Source of the DNA: Psychrobacillus sp. INOP01
GTDB lineage: Bacteria; Bacillota; Bacilli; Bacillales_A; Planococcaceae
Length of the DNA: 64,000 nt
Assembly (NCBI RefSeq): GCF_018140925.1
Contig: NZ_CP073315.1
Location: forward strand, 2,480,001-2,544,000
Direction: 5' to 3'
Part shown: positions 1 through 7,579 of the stretch, piece by piece
Numbering within the stretch: the first letter of the stretch is position 1
How the letters are laid out: each line of letters begins with the position of its first letter
The notes under the pieces: generated by a model
Databases searched by the model: none
Seen by the model: the letters and a program-made list of their open reading frames with translations, nothing else
Told to the model about the DNA's origin: nothing
Made by a program: the position numbers and the translations under genes

Positions 1-2
1 TA

Positions 3-1538
3 CTCCAACAATTTCTCGTTTCTGCTGCTGGTTATAAGCAAGTGCTTCAACAAATGGAAAGCGCTCTAGATACCCTCGAACCAGATACGACGGGTCATAT
101 TGTGGAGCAATTTCTAGAGGGTGAAGTAGAGCAGGGACTTACTACAATCGCACAACTGACTGAAAATCTAACGAATGAGTCAAACAGTATTATGGACCAG
201 GTCAGCGATATCGTGGCCCTTCCGCATCTAGACGATAGTGGAGTACAGGAAGGCGTTCTAGATGCAAAAAGAAAGCGAGACGATACAGTAAGTAGACTTC
301 AAGAATTTGATGCAACCCAGACAGCCGCTTTACTACCTTTCGAGCAAGACATGCAGGCAATGGATACGTGGATCAATAACATGGAAGAGATGTTCGCAAG
401 TAATCTCACGGATATCCACTTTCAAACAGATCGTTGGGCGGAGTTAGTTGCATGTAGTCGCCCATTAACCATTTCCACGCCAACGATTGAAGGAGAAATG
501 TGCCTACGTGAAGAAGAGGAAGAAAAGTCGGTTGTAGATACTGGTTTAGAAGTAGTAGATGGAATTTTAAGTGGTCTATTTGATGTAGGGAAAGATTTGG
601 TTACAGGTATTGTAGATATATTCCAAGACCCGAAAGCCACACTGGAAGCTACGGTGGAGGCAGTTACTAATCCCGTAGAGACATATAACACGATAAAATC
701 GGCCATCACCACTTCCTATGAACGCGATATGGTCAATGGTGATGCCAATTCCCGTGCTCATTGGGTAACCTATGCATTAGGCACTGTTGCCACTTCAGTA
801 GTTGGAACAAAGAGTGTCGGTGCACTTACCAAATCAGGGGTTAAGGTCACAAAGGCAGTTGTTCCAAAAGTAGCCGGAGCAGTAAATAATGCCTCGGCAT
901 CATTAGCTAATCTATTACCTTACGGACCCCGTCCACAGTTTGCGATCGCAGGTGAAGTTCCTTATAACACAGTGAATGCAACGGGCTTGAGGGATCAGGT
1001 GACTTCTATAGTGAGGGCTGAAAGTGGAGTTAAGGGTACGGTTAAAGATAGGCAGATATACTATACTAGAGGTTTTGACGTAGAGCCTAAATATAGCTCT
1101 TATGAGCAAAGGGTAAAAACCACACCTGTTAATAAAGGCGAATGGAGTAGCGAACGAGCAGAGTCGTTATTTATCTCGGATAAGACTGGAGAAGTTAAAA
1201 AATATCTTGATGAAGCCGGTGTAGACGGAGTTGATTACAAAAACGGAATGCCTGACTTTTCACCATTTTCCAAAGGTGAAATAAAATTAGAAAACATGAC
1301 TAATGATAGAAAATCAAATTTTTCAACTGCTGATGAAGAATTGGCTAAAAAGTGGAGTACACCAGATAAAAAGTGGACAGCAGAAGATGTAGCTGATTGG
1401 CGAGAAGATAATAAATATACTTGGCATGAACTTAATGACTTGGAAACAATACAATTGGTACCTAGTAAAATTAATAGTGTTTTTAAACATTTGGGTGGAG
1501 TTGGCGAATATAATATAAAAGTTAAGATAGGAGAGTAA
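3..1538 (+). CDS. LXG-type polymorphic toxin, 3' part (type VII effector with C-terminal nuclease-like domain)
   Basis: The reading frame is open to the left edge, so the start lies outside the window; a GTG at 42 is internal. The N-terminal part is helical with repeated acidic and hydrophobic stretches, as in LXG/WXG-type secretion domains. A small hydrophobic linker (GILSGLFDVGKDLVTGIVDIF) typical of the pre-toxin region follows mid-protein. The last 80 or so residues contain YTWHELNDLETIQLVP and HLGGVGEYN, resembling the HNH/Endo VII toxin superfamily (WHH/GH-E group), which cuts nucleic acid. The next gene is placed as an immunity gene. The 3' end is more AT-rich than the 5' part, as expected for exchangeable toxin tips. 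The toxin class is recognised by motif only. Confidence 0.75.
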   Translation, partial: LQQFLVSAAGYKQVLQQMESALDTLEPDTTGHIVEQFLEGEVEQGLTTIAQLTENLTNESNSIMDQVSDIVALPHLDDSGVQEGVLDAKRKRDDTVSRLQEFDATQTAALLPFEQDMQAMDTWINNMEEMFASNLTDIHFQTDRWAELVACSRPLTISTPTIEGEMCLREEEEEKSVVDTGLEVVDGILSGLFDVGKDLVTGIVDIFQDPKATLEATVEAVTNPVETYNTIKSAITTSYERDMVNGDANSRAHWVTYALGTVATSVVGTKSVGALTKSGVKVTKAVVPKVAGAVNNASASLANLLPYGPRPQFAIAGEVPYNTVNATGLRDQVTSIVRAESGVKGTVKDRQIYYTRGFDVEPKYSSYEQRVKTTPVNKGEWSSERAESLFISDKTGEVKKYLDEAGVDGVDYKNGMPDFSPFSKGEIKLENMTNDRKSNFSTADEELAKKWSTPDKKWTAEDVADWREDNKYTWHELNDLETIQLVPSKINSVFKHLGGVGEYNIKVKIGE

Positions 1539-1544
1539 TTAAGA

Positions 1545-2030
1545 ATGACAATGATTAATGATGATTTATTTGGAAAACTTGAATATAAAAATAATTTCTG
1601 GAGAGGAAAAACAACTATTAGAATGTTTGACTTGGAGAAAGAAATATTTTTAAGTATTGATGCACATGAAAGTGCTGATTTTTCAAATGTACAAAGAGAA
1701 GCATTTTTTAATTTTATTCAAAATATGAAAAATATAATAAATGAGGCAGAAGAGCAAGTATATGACTACTATAGTGAGAATTATGAAGAGTATAGAGAGA
1801 TGTTAGGGAATAAATCAGAAGCAGATAATTCTGCTCCAAAAATTGAATCTACCTCAGATTTAAAAAGTCTAGTGAAGCCAACTGAATTAATTGTAAGAAG
1901 AGTAAGAAAGAATGGAAAAAGAAGACTAGGTTTGCTTTGTGATGTCTCTTGGGATATTGAAAATGGATTAGGAATAAAAATTGAAGATGAAATTGTAGAA
2001 GAAGTAGGTTATCAAGATATTGTACTATAA
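1545..2030 (+). CDS. Probable immunity protein for the upstream toxin
   Basis: This 161-residue protein starts 6 nt after the toxin stop, with GGAGAG inside the toxin's last codons as ribosome binding site. It is soluble and acidic, without signal peptide or membrane segment. The N-terminal part (about 1-60) alternates beta-rich segments with a conserved-looking LFGKLEYKNNFWRGK start. The C-terminal part carries a basic RRVRKNGKRR patch followed by an acidic tail. Its style resembles the DUF6985/DUF2004-like proteins often found behind polymorphic toxins, but I cannot confirm the family. Position and AT-rich composition matching the toxin tip support the immunity role. A second ATG at 1551 is possible. 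Confidence 0.6.
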   Translation: MTMINDDLFGKLEYKNNFWRGKTTIRMFDLEKEIFLSIDAHESADFSNVQREAFFNFIQNMKNIINEAEEQVYDYYSENYEEYREMLGNKSEADNSAPKIESTSDLKSLVKPTELIVRRVRKNGKRRLGLLCDVSWDIENGLGIKIEDEIVEEVGYQDIVL

Positions 2031-2101
2031 CTTACCTAAATATATTAATGCTAAGATTGACCTTGAATGACTAACAACTAATTCAAGGCATGAATATAGC
2101 A

Positions 2102-2141
2102 AAAAGTAGATATCTCCACATAAGTAGAGGTATCTACTTTT
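2102..2141. terminator. Bidirectional terminator
   Basis: A long hairpin with arms AAAGTAGATA and TATCTACTTT and runs of A before and T after it can end both the immunity gene (plus) and the small peptide gene at 2179-2265 (minus). Confidence 0.65.
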
Positions 2142-2178
2142 CTATGTTTCCAAATCTCTTTAATAATCTAAATCTCTC

Positions 2179-2265
2179 CTAGGCTAAAATAGTTTGTAAT
2201 ATTAACTTTAATAATTCTTCTGTTGTTTCTGGTAATTGTTCTGGTAAGCTTAATGGATGTTTCAT
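2179..2265 (-). CDS. 28-residue peptide gene, function unknown
   Basis: A short minus-strand frame begins ATG at 2265 and stops TAG at 2179. It has a textbook ribosome binding site (AAAGGAGG, 7 nt before ATG). The product starts MKHPLSLPEQ, continues LPETTEE and ends LKLILQTILA: an acidic middle followed by an amphipathic leucine-rich tail, with no signal peptide. A clearly homologous locus, broken by a frameshift, occurs at 19471-19527 with a similar upstream region, so this is a real repeated gene and not chance. A terminator follows at 2102-2141. I do not recognise the family; a regulatory or signalling micropeptide is one possibility. Confidence 0.6.
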   Translation of the reverse strand: MKHPLSLPEQLPETTEELLKLILQTILA

Positions 2266-2293
2266 TTCTGTTCCTCCTTTAATCTCGTATTCT

Positions 2294-2311
2294 ATTAACA
2301 ATATAGGCAAT
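2294..2311. promoter_or_regulatory. Imperfect palindrome upstream of the 28-residue peptide gene
   Basis: On the minus strand the sequence reads ATTGCC-TATATT-GTTAAT. The same element before the paralogous locus (19556-19573) reads ATTACC-TATATT-GGCAAT, and the flanks are conserved as well. This suggests a shared operator between the promoter and the ribosome binding site. Confidence 0.4.
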
Positions 2312-2398
2312 CTAGTTAGAATTTATGCATGATATTATAAAAAAGTTTTTGAATCTTTTAAAAGGAGATTTGGTTGTTCTTTTGACTAGAATGCCTAT

Positions 2399-2427
2399 TT
2401 GACGTTTTGGTCAATATTCTATATTAT
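2399..2427 (+). promoter_or_regulatory. Sigma-A promoter of queF
   Basis: TTGACG (2399-2404) and TATTAT (2422-2427) are separated by 17 nt. Transcription would start near 2434, just before the preQ1 aptamer. Confidence 0.65.
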
Positions 2428-2449
2428 GATTTAGTACCCGTACTTGACC

Positions 2450-2537
2450 GGGAGAGGTTCATAGCTTATACCCTCTATAAAAAACTATGGATACATGACT
2501 TTTCGCCATGTCCATATAATTTGGACGTGGCTTTTTT
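2450..2537 (+). promoter_or_regulatory. preQ1-I riboswitch with terminator upstream of queF
   Basis: The aptamer spans about 2452-2489. It has the AGAGGTTC 5' stem, CCCTCT partner and ATAAAAAACTA tail of the small preQ1-I class. It is followed by a hairpin (GCCATGTCCA 2505-2514, TGGACGTGGC 2522-2531) and a run of six T, giving transcription attenuation when preQ1 is bound. The regulated gene is queF, consistent with feedback on queuosine precursor synthesis. Confidence 0.88.
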
Positions 2538-2623
2538 GTTTTTATCCTTTTGTTTGCATAGATTGGTTTGTGAAGCCTCTTTTGAAAGTGTTGGGAAACA
2601 TTTTTTATAGGAGGTTTTTTATT

Positions 2624-3124
2624 ATGTCTGGAAGAAGTCATGATGAAGGTTTGAAGGATTTAACATTGTTAGGTAACCAAGGCACAAAATATTCATTTGA
2701 TTATGCACCTGAGGTATTGGAGTCGGTAGATAATCTTCATTCTACTCGGGATTATTTTGTTAAGTTTAACTGCCCAGAATTTACAAGCTTATGCCCAATT
2801 ACAAATCAGCCGGATTTTGCGACGATGTATATTTCGTATATTCCGGATAAAAAAATTGTAGAAAGTAAATCGTTAAAGTTGTATTTGTTCAGCTTTAGAA
2901 ATCACGGTGATTTCCATGAGGACTGTGTGAATATCATCATGAACGATTTAATTGAATTACTAGACCCAAGATATATTGAGGTTTGGGGGAAATTCACTCC
3001 ACGTGGAGGTATTTCTATTGACCCTTGGTGTAACTATGGAAGACCAGGGTCGAAATATGTAGAAATGGCGGATTTCCGTTTAATGAACCATGATTTATAT
3101 CCAGAGAAAATTGATAATCGTTAA
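2624..3124 (+). CDS. queF: NADPH-dependent 7-cyano-7-deazaguanine reductase QueF
   Basis: QueF reduces the nitrile of preQ0 to the amine of preQ1 in queuosine biosynthesis, in the cytoplasm. The 166-residue protein is the short, unimodular Bacillus-type form. It contains [11 protein letters not shown] with the catalytic cysteine at about residue 57, QPDF with the catalytic aspartate at about 64, and the NADPH-binding [20 protein letters not shown] signature. The start at 2624 is chosen because TAGGAGG lies 8 nt upstream and the family begins there; the frame stays open upstream but overlaps the riboswitch terminator. A preQ1 riboswitch precedes it, and a second one follows before queC. Very high similarity to B. 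subtilis QueF by eye. Confidence 0.95.
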   Translation: MSGRSHDEGLKDLTLLGNQGTKYSFDYAPEVLESVDNLHSTRDYFVKFNCPEFTSLCPITNQPDFATMYISYIPDKKIVESKSLKLYLFSFRNHGDFHEDCVNIIMNDLIELLDPRYIEVWGKFTPRGGISIDPWCNYGRPGSKYVEMADFRLMNHDLYPEKIDNR

Positions 3125-3145
3125 TTGAATAATCCTTTTTGAAGG

Positions 3146-3215
3146 AAGAGGTTTTAGCTACCCTCTTTAAAAAACTAAGAAGATTACAGCATTCTTTCTT
3201 AGAATGCTGTTTTTT
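3146..3215 (+). promoter_or_regulatory. Second preQ1-I riboswitch with terminator, upstream of queC
   Basis: The aptamer core at about 3146-3179 has AGAGGTTTTAGCTACCCTCT and an A-rich tail ending AAACTAAG. A terminator hairpin follows (ACAGCATTCT 3186-3195, AGAATGCTGT 3201-3210) with a T run. It sits in the 112-nt gap between queF and queC, so read-through from queF meets a second preQ1 check before queC. Confidence 0.88.
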
Positions 3216-3236
3216 CGTTATAAGGGAGTTTTACGG

Positions 3237-3908
3237 ATGAAGCAGGAAAAGGCAATTATTGTGTTTAGTGGTGGTCAGGATAGCACGACCTGTCTGTTTT
3301 GGGCGAAGGAACGTTTTAAAGAAATCGAGGCGGTGACGTTTGACTATGGGCAAAGACATAGTCTTGAAATTGAGTGTGCTAGGGAGATAGCTAAAGAGCT
3401 TGGTGTAAAGCATCACATACTGGATATGTCGCTTTTAAATCAGCTCGCACCGAATGCATTGACGCGAGATGACATAAAAGTAGAGGACGGAGAAGAAGGT
3501 GAGTTGCCTTCGACTTTTGTGCCTGGTCGAAATCTGCTCTTTCTATCATTTGCTGGTGTTTTAGCAAGCCAGGTAGGTGCCAAGCATATCGTAACTGGTG
3601 TGTGTGAAACTGATTTTAGTGGCTATCCGGATTGTCGTGATATTTTTGTGAAATCCTTAAACGTAACGTTAAATCTTTCTATGGATACAACCTTTGTGAT
3701 TGATACACCACTCATGTGGTTAAACAAAGAGCAAACATGGGAGCTTGCAGATCAGCTTGGAGCACTAGAGTTTGTCCGAGAAAAAACGTTGACCTGCTAT
3801 AACGGAGTAATAGCGGACGGTTGTGGGGAGTGTCCAGCATGTAAGCTGAGAAATAAAGGGCTGGATGAGTATATAAGCTCTAAATCTAATGAAGGAGTAA
3901 CATCATGA
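3237..3908 (+). CDS. queC: 7-cyano-7-deazaguanine synthase QueC
   Basis: QueC converts 7-carboxy-7-deazaguanine, ammonia and ATP into preQ0. The PP-loop ATPase motif SGGQDS is at residues 11-16. The zinc-binding cysteines lie near the C-terminus (CYNG, then CGECPACK). The length of 223 residues is usual. ATG 3237 is preferred, with AAGGGAG 8 nt upstream; an in-frame TTG/ATG further upstream would lie in the terminator. The stop overlaps the next start (ATGA), so queC and the transporter are translationally coupled. queD and queE, usual partners in Bacillus, are not in this window. Confidence 0.95.
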   Translation: MKQEKAIIVFSGGQDSTTCLFWAKERFKEIEAVTFDYGQRHSLEIECAREIAKELGVKHHILDMSLLNQLAPNALTRDDIKVEDGEEGELPSTFVPGRNLLFLSFAGVLASQVGAKHIVTGVCETDFSGYPDCRDIFVKSLNVTLNLSMDTTFVIDTPLMWLNKEQTWELADQLGALEFVREKTLTCYNGVIADGCGECPACKLRNKGLDEYISSKSNEGVTS

Positions 3909-4444
3909 GAATCTTATTTTATTTAATATCTATTGTGACTGCTAATGTCGTAACGGCAGCTTTCGCACCATTACAGTTTGGTATGTTTATCGTCCCTATG
4001 GGAACACTATTAATAGGAGCTACCTTCATTTTCCGAGATCTTGTGCAAAACAAATACGGTAGAGCAAAGACATACATATTTATTTTTGTAGCTTTAGCAT
4101 TTTCTGCATTAGCCTCATTTATGTTGGGGGATACTCTATTAATAGTACTCGCTTCAGCAATTTCATTTGTTGTCGCTGAAACAGCAGATACAGAGATTTA
4201 CACAAGATTGAAACTACCAATGGCTTGGCGTGTATTTTATAGTGGGATTGTTGGAGGATTCTTGGATTCAGTCATTTTTGTTGTGATTGGTTTAAGTCCG
4301 CTTGGAGCGAATTTTCTTCCATGGGAAGCAGTACCAGCTGCTATTGTAGGGCAAATTGTCGTGAAAACCGTTATTCAGATGTTTGGAGCACTTATTTTAA
4401 ACCAAGTGTTGATAGTTAAGGAAAAACGTCTTCTTTCTGAATGA
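3905..4444 (+). CDS. VUT-family (YhhQ-like) putative queuosine precursor transporter
   Basis: This 179-residue integral membrane protein has about six hydrophobic helices. It carries the [20 protein letters not shown] signature typical of the VUT/DUF165 family, whose E. coli member YhhQ imports preQ0/preQ1. Its start overlaps the queC stop by 4 nt and the pair lies behind a preQ1 riboswitch. Both facts support import of a queuosine precursor. The substrate (preQ0, preQ1 or queuine) cannot be told from sequence. It is distinct from the ECF S-component QueT. Confidence 0.85.
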   Translation: MRILFYLISIVTANVVTAAFAPLQFGMFIVPMGTLLIGATFIFRDLVQNKYGRAKTYIFIFVALAFSALASFMLGDTLLIVLASAISFVVAETADTEIYTRLKLPMAWRVFYSGIVGGFLDSVIFVVIGLSPLGANFLPWEAVPAAIVGQIVVKTVIQMFGALILNQVLIVKEKRLLSE

Positions 4445-4471
4445 TTATATATAAAGCGTAATATTATAATT

Positions 4472-4500
4472 TAGCCTTCCAATAGATTTGGAAGGCTATT
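4472..4500 (+). terminator. Terminator after the que transporter
   Basis: A hairpin with arms TAGCCTTCCAA and TTGGAAGGCTA is followed by a short T-rich tail. Confidence 0.6.
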
Positions 4501-4788
4501 TGTTAGGTTTTCTCAAAATATTTACTTTTAAGAATCAACTGTATATTACTGTTTCAATTAAAAACTAAATGTTTACGTGATATCAAATTTTTTGTTCGTT
4601 TTTTAAAAATTCGACCTTGTTGATAGAAGCGGAAGGAGTCCGCCTGGATACCTTTAATTTTTGATAATGATTTAATGGAATAATGCTGAAGTACTAATAC
4701 TACTGTATTTAGTAATTACTTGAATAGCCTAGTAATCTAAAGTAGACTAATAATTACCATAAAGAGACAACTGAGGAGTGATTTGCCG
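4501..4788. other. Intergenic stretch without a recognised gene
   Basis: Only AT-rich sequence is seen. It includes a short GC-richer scrap (GCGGAAGGAGTCCGCC, near 4630) that looks like a degenerate piece of a dispersed intergenic repeat; a related scrap lies near 42915. A promoter for the next gene must lie here but no strong match stands out. Confidence 0.4.
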
Positions 4789-5412
4789 ATGGAAATTTCT
4801 ATTACAAAAGCTTTACGCGAATTAAAGACATTGGATGCACGCATTTTAAAGAAGATTAACGAAACGACTTTCGCAGCTTCCAAAAAACCAAAAGAGAATA
4901 TTCGTGGTTTTAAGACAGTTAATGAGTTTGAAAAGGAAGCGAAAGAAAACCTCCAATCTATAAAAGATTTGATGGATCGCAGAAAACAAATCAAAAAATC
5001 GATTGTAGAGTCTAACGCAACAACTTTAGTAGAGGTTTCTGGTGTGAAAATGACGGTGGCTGATGCAATTGAGCGTAAAAACTTTATTGAAATCGAAAAA
5101 ACACTCCTTCGTAAAATGAATACCGATTATGCTCAGTCTCAAGAAAAAGTAGAGGTTAATAACGAAATTGCCCAAGATAGATTAGATACTCAGTTAAATA
5201 ACATGATTTCTAAAGATGGTAAAACAGACTTAACTGCGGTAGAAGGATACAAAAAGCTATTTTGGGAATCAGAGGAAACGAAACTAATTGATCCTATTCA
5301 TGTAAAAGAAATTGCGACAAAAATGGCTCTAGATATTGAGTCATTTGAAGATGATGTAGATGTAGCGCTAAGTGAAATTAATGCGAGTACATTAATCACT
5401 ATTAAGCAATAA
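4789..5412 (+). CDS. Conserved-looking coiled-coil protein of unknown function
   Basis: This soluble, strongly charged protein of 207 residues is almost entirely helical. It opens with EISITKALRELKTLDARI and has long heptad-like stretches with many Lys and Glu. There is no signal peptide, membrane segment, cysteine motif or catalytic signature. ATG 4789 is chosen because GAGGAG lies 10 nt upstream, whereas the in-frame TTG at 4783 is too close. It is flanked by a terminator on the left and a 380-nt non-coding stretch on the right, so it is monocistronic. Similar proteins occur as phage-like or orphan genes in Bacillales, but I do not recognise a named family. Confidence 0.7.
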   Translation: MEISITKALRELKTLDARILKKINETTFAASKKPKENIRGFKTVNEFEKEAKENLQSIKDLMDRRKQIKKSIVESNATTLVEVSGVKMTVADAIERKNFIEIEKTLLRKMNTDYAQSQEKVEVNNEIAQDRLDTQLNNMISKDGKTDLTAVEGYKKLFWESEETKLIDPIHVKEIATKMALDIESFEDDVDVALSEINASTLITIKQ

Positions 5413-5677
5413 GTATCTTAAGAACTTATTGCTGTTATAGCGAAAAAGAAGAAAGTTTCCCCGTTTGCAGGGTCTGGGTAAATCCCTGCTCCCAACTATA
5501 GCATTTACGAAAGCTAAAAAGCTTAAAGTTCAACCTTTAAAGTTAAAAGGTTAACCATCAACGCTCTTACATTCTAACGTTCAATCTTCAGCGATAAACA
5601 ATCTATAAAATCTCGGATAGCAGGTTTAAAAGGATTTGAAACTTCCTTTCTTCTCCTCCGAGCAGCTATGACAGCAC
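5413..5677. other. Non-coding stretch with long-range complementarity
   Basis: No reading frame is evident. The segment near 5440-5460 (AAGAAGAAAGTTTC) is partly complementary to one near 5637-5655 (GAAACTTCCTTTCTTC), and a GCAGGG/CCCTGC pair lies near 5467-5494. A structured transcript is possible but unproven. Confidence 0.3.
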
Positions 5678-5712
5678 AAAAAAGAGTGGTCCCTTGGGGT
5701 CACTCTTTTTAT
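5678..5712. terminator. Terminator hairpin (repeat copy 1)
   Basis: Arms AAAGAGTGGTCCC and GGGGTCACTCTTT are flanked by A and T runs. The 60 nt around it recur almost unchanged at 13648-13712, including the preceding GAGCAGCTATG. Confidence 0.65.
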
Positions 5713-5725
5713 TTGCAATTAAATC

Positions 5726-5805
5726 GACCTCGTGTAAGAAACAATCACGTCAGTTCAAACAAACATGAATATTTAAATTTTCACGTTTGTTTCTTACGAA
5801 GGGGC
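5726..5805. repeat. Palindromic repeat element, copy 1 (with internal insertion)
   Basis: TGTAAGAAACA (left) and CACGTTTGTTTCTTAC (right) form a hairpin closely related to the near-perfect one at 11586-11647. This copy carries about 17 extra nucleotides in the left arm. The right arm supplies the stop codon and the last codons of the IclR gene on the minus strand. Confidence 0.6.
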
Positions 5806-6543
5806 AGAGTTACTTGATTTTAGTTTTGCGGAAATATTATTACCGGTTTCGATTACTTTACTTGTTAAGAATGCGAGACGTTCTTCCGTTAGGTTGAAGC
5901 TGACGACACCAACGCTTATGGCACCTATGATTTGTCCAAGACTGTCCTTGATAGAAACTGCGATTGAAGATGTGCCTTCCGTTCGTTCTGAGTGGCTTAT
6001 TGCATATCCCTGCTTCGTAATATGACTGAGTGTTTGTAAAAAGTTAGGGATTTCTCCAACTGGTAAAAGCTGCGACAATATACTTTCTGATTGGGAACTA
6101 GGCATGGCTGCAAGCATTGATTTGTTGGCAGCACCGATGTGCATTGGAATACGCAATCCTAGTTGGTCGTATATTCGAATCGGATTATTCTCGCTATCAA
6201 TTCTTTCTACAATCATTGCTTCTATGCCAACAGGTTTGCTTAAATAGACACTCTCTTCTACTTCTTTAGACAAGCGTTCCAGCTCGGGTCTGACTTTACT
6301 GACGTAGTCTATCGTATCGTACACTTGTAGACCATATTCTAACCAAACCATGCCAAGACGGTACAACTTGGAGTGTTCATCTTGCTCTACCATGCTTTGT
6401 TTAATCATCGCTTGTAATAATCTATGCATCGTGCTTAGTGGGAGCTCACATTGTTTGGAAAGCTCAGAAATACTTATTCCTTTATCATTTGCATGCGCTG
6501 CTAAAACCTTTGCAACAGACATCGCTCGAGTAATGGATTGCAT
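5794..6543 (-). CDS. IclR-family transcriptional regulator
   Basis: The 249-residue protein has an N-terminal winged helix-turn-helix (about 1-60, ISISELSKQCELPLSTMHRLL) and a C-terminal IclR effector-binding domain (about 75-245, with RIPMHIGAANKSMLAAM and GAISVGVVSF). It is divergent from the arginine-derivative cluster (6694-11533) and two palindromes lie in front of that cluster, so it is the likely regulator. The start ATG 6543 has a GGCGGTGA ribosome binding site; a GTG at 6552 overlaps that site and is less likely. The 3' end runs into a dispersed palindromic repeat. Its ligand is unknown. Confidence 0.92.
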   Translation of the reverse strand: MQSITRAMSVAKVLAAHANDKGISISELSKQCELPLSTMHRLLQAMIKQSMVEQDEHSKLYRLGMVWLEYGLQVYDTIDYVSKVRPELERLSKEVEESVYLSKPVGIEAMIVERIDSENNPIRIYDQLGLRIPMHIGAANKSMLAAMPSSQSESILSQLLPVGEIPNFLQTLSHITKQGYAISHSERTEGTSSIAVSIKDSLGQIIGAISVGVVSFNLTEERLAFLTSKVIETGNNISAKLKSSNSAPS

Positions 6544-6602
6544 GTAAATCACCGCCTATTTTATATTATTCTAAAAATTAGCATTTAAATATTCAAAATA
6601 CA

Positions 6603-6631
6603 TTGACATCATATCATGAAACGCATATATT
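6603..6631 (+). promoter_or_regulatory. Sigma-A promoter of the DDAH-permease-RocB cluster
   Basis: A perfect TTGACA (6603-6608) and TATATT (6626-6631) are 17 nt apart. The start point would be near 6638, immediately upstream of the paired palindromes. Confidence 0.6.
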
Positions 6632-6643
6632 TTAAATATAATA

Positions 6644-6681
6644 TTTCCGATATTCAGAAACGTTTTCCGATATGCGGAAAA
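6644..6681. promoter_or_regulatory. Two tandem palindromic operators, probably for the IclR regulator
   Basis: TTTCCGATATTCAGAAA (6644-6660) and TTTTCCGATATGCGGAAAA (6663-6681) are variants of one inverted repeat, TTTCCG-N5-CGGAAA. IclR proteins commonly bind such palindromes. They lie just after the predicted start point and touch the ribosome binding site, which suits repression. Confidence 0.6.
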
Positions 6682-6693
6682 GGAGGCGAAGAA

Positions 6694-7566
6694 ATGTCTT
6701 ATAACTCATCTATGTATAAAAAGCTAGAGCGAGTAATTGTAAAACATCCGAACGAAGCTTTTATTAGTCAAGAACACTTATCAGATCAATGGAAAACATT
6801 CAATTATCTCCAAGAACCAAATTTTGAGGAAGCTGTTCGTGAGTATAAATCATTCATCGAGATTTTAGAAAAGCATGTCTCAGAAATCGACTATTTGCCA
6901 AAATCGGACAAAGTAGGTTTAGATTCTATTTACGCGCATGACCCAGTGAAATTTACGCCAGCTGGTGCCATTATTTTAAGGTCAGGTAAGAAATTAAGAC
7001 AGCCTGAAGCAGCCATTTATAAAGATTTTTTACAAGAAAAAGAGATTCCGATTATTGGAGAGTTAACTGGTGAAGCAGTATCAGACGGTGGAGATATCGT
7101 CTGGTTAGATGATAAAACTCTTGCAGTGGGTCGCGGATATCGTACAAACGACGAAGCAATTCGCCAACTAAAAGAAATAACAGCTCCATACGTAGATGAG
7201 TTCATCGTTGTACAGCTTCCACATGATCAAGGAGAAGAAGAATGTTTACATTTGATGTCTTTCATTAGCATGGTTGATAAAGATTTAGCAGCGGTGCATT
7301 CACCATTAATGCCGGTATTTTTCCGTCAGTTACTAATTAAGCGTGGTATTCAATTAGTGGAAGTACCAAAAGCAGAATACGATAATCTTGGATGTAATGT
7401 ACTAGCGCTTGCACCTCGTGTTTGTGTAATAGTCGAAGGCAATGAATCGACCAAACAGCAATTGCTTGATGCAGGAGCAACAGTTTATGAATACAAAGGA
7501 CGAGAAATCAGTGTATTAGGTACTGGTGGTCCAACATGTCTAACAAGTCCAGTCATTAGAAATTAA
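6694..7566 (+). CDS. Dimethylarginine dimethylaminohydrolase / amidinotransferase-family hydrolase
   Basis: This 290-residue protein of the guanidino-modifying superfamily hydrolyses or transfers groups from arginine-like substrates. Visible catalytic features are an Asp in YAHDPVKF (about 83), GGD at 132-134, the His in EECLHLM (about 186) and the nucleophilic Cys in GGPTCLTSP (about 282). ATG 6694 is chosen with AAGGAGG 8 nt upstream; an upstream in-frame ATG lies within the operator region. It is longer and more divergent than the adjacent DDAH, so its substrate may differ (for example methylated arginine or citrulline-type). It is the first gene of the cluster, 13 nt before the next. Confidence 0.82.
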   Translation: MSYNSSMYKKLERVIVKHPNEAFISQEHLSDQWKTFNYLQEPNFEEAVREYKSFIEILEKHVSEIDYLPKSDKVGLDSIYAHDPVKFTPAGAIILRSGKKLRQPEAAIYKDFLQEKEIPIIGELTGEAVSDGGDIVWLDDKTLAVGRGYRTNDEAIRQLKEITAPYVDEFIVVQLPHDQGEEECLHLMSFISMVDKDLAAVHSPLMPVFFRQLLIKRGIQLVEVPKAEYDNLGCNVLALAPRVCVIVEGNESTKQQLLDAGATVYEYKGREISVLGTGGPTCLTSPVIRN

Positions 7567-7579
7567 GGGGGAACACAAA

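Noticed and set aside
422-712. A 96-codon minus-strand frame inside the toxin gene
   Set aside because: It lies antisense to a well-supported gene, with serine-rich shadow composition and no start signal.
2407-2610. Open frames of 60-67 codons around the first preQ1 riboswitch on both strands
   Set aside because: They overlap the promoter, aptamer and terminator, have no ribosome binding site, and are explained by the low stop density of the leader.
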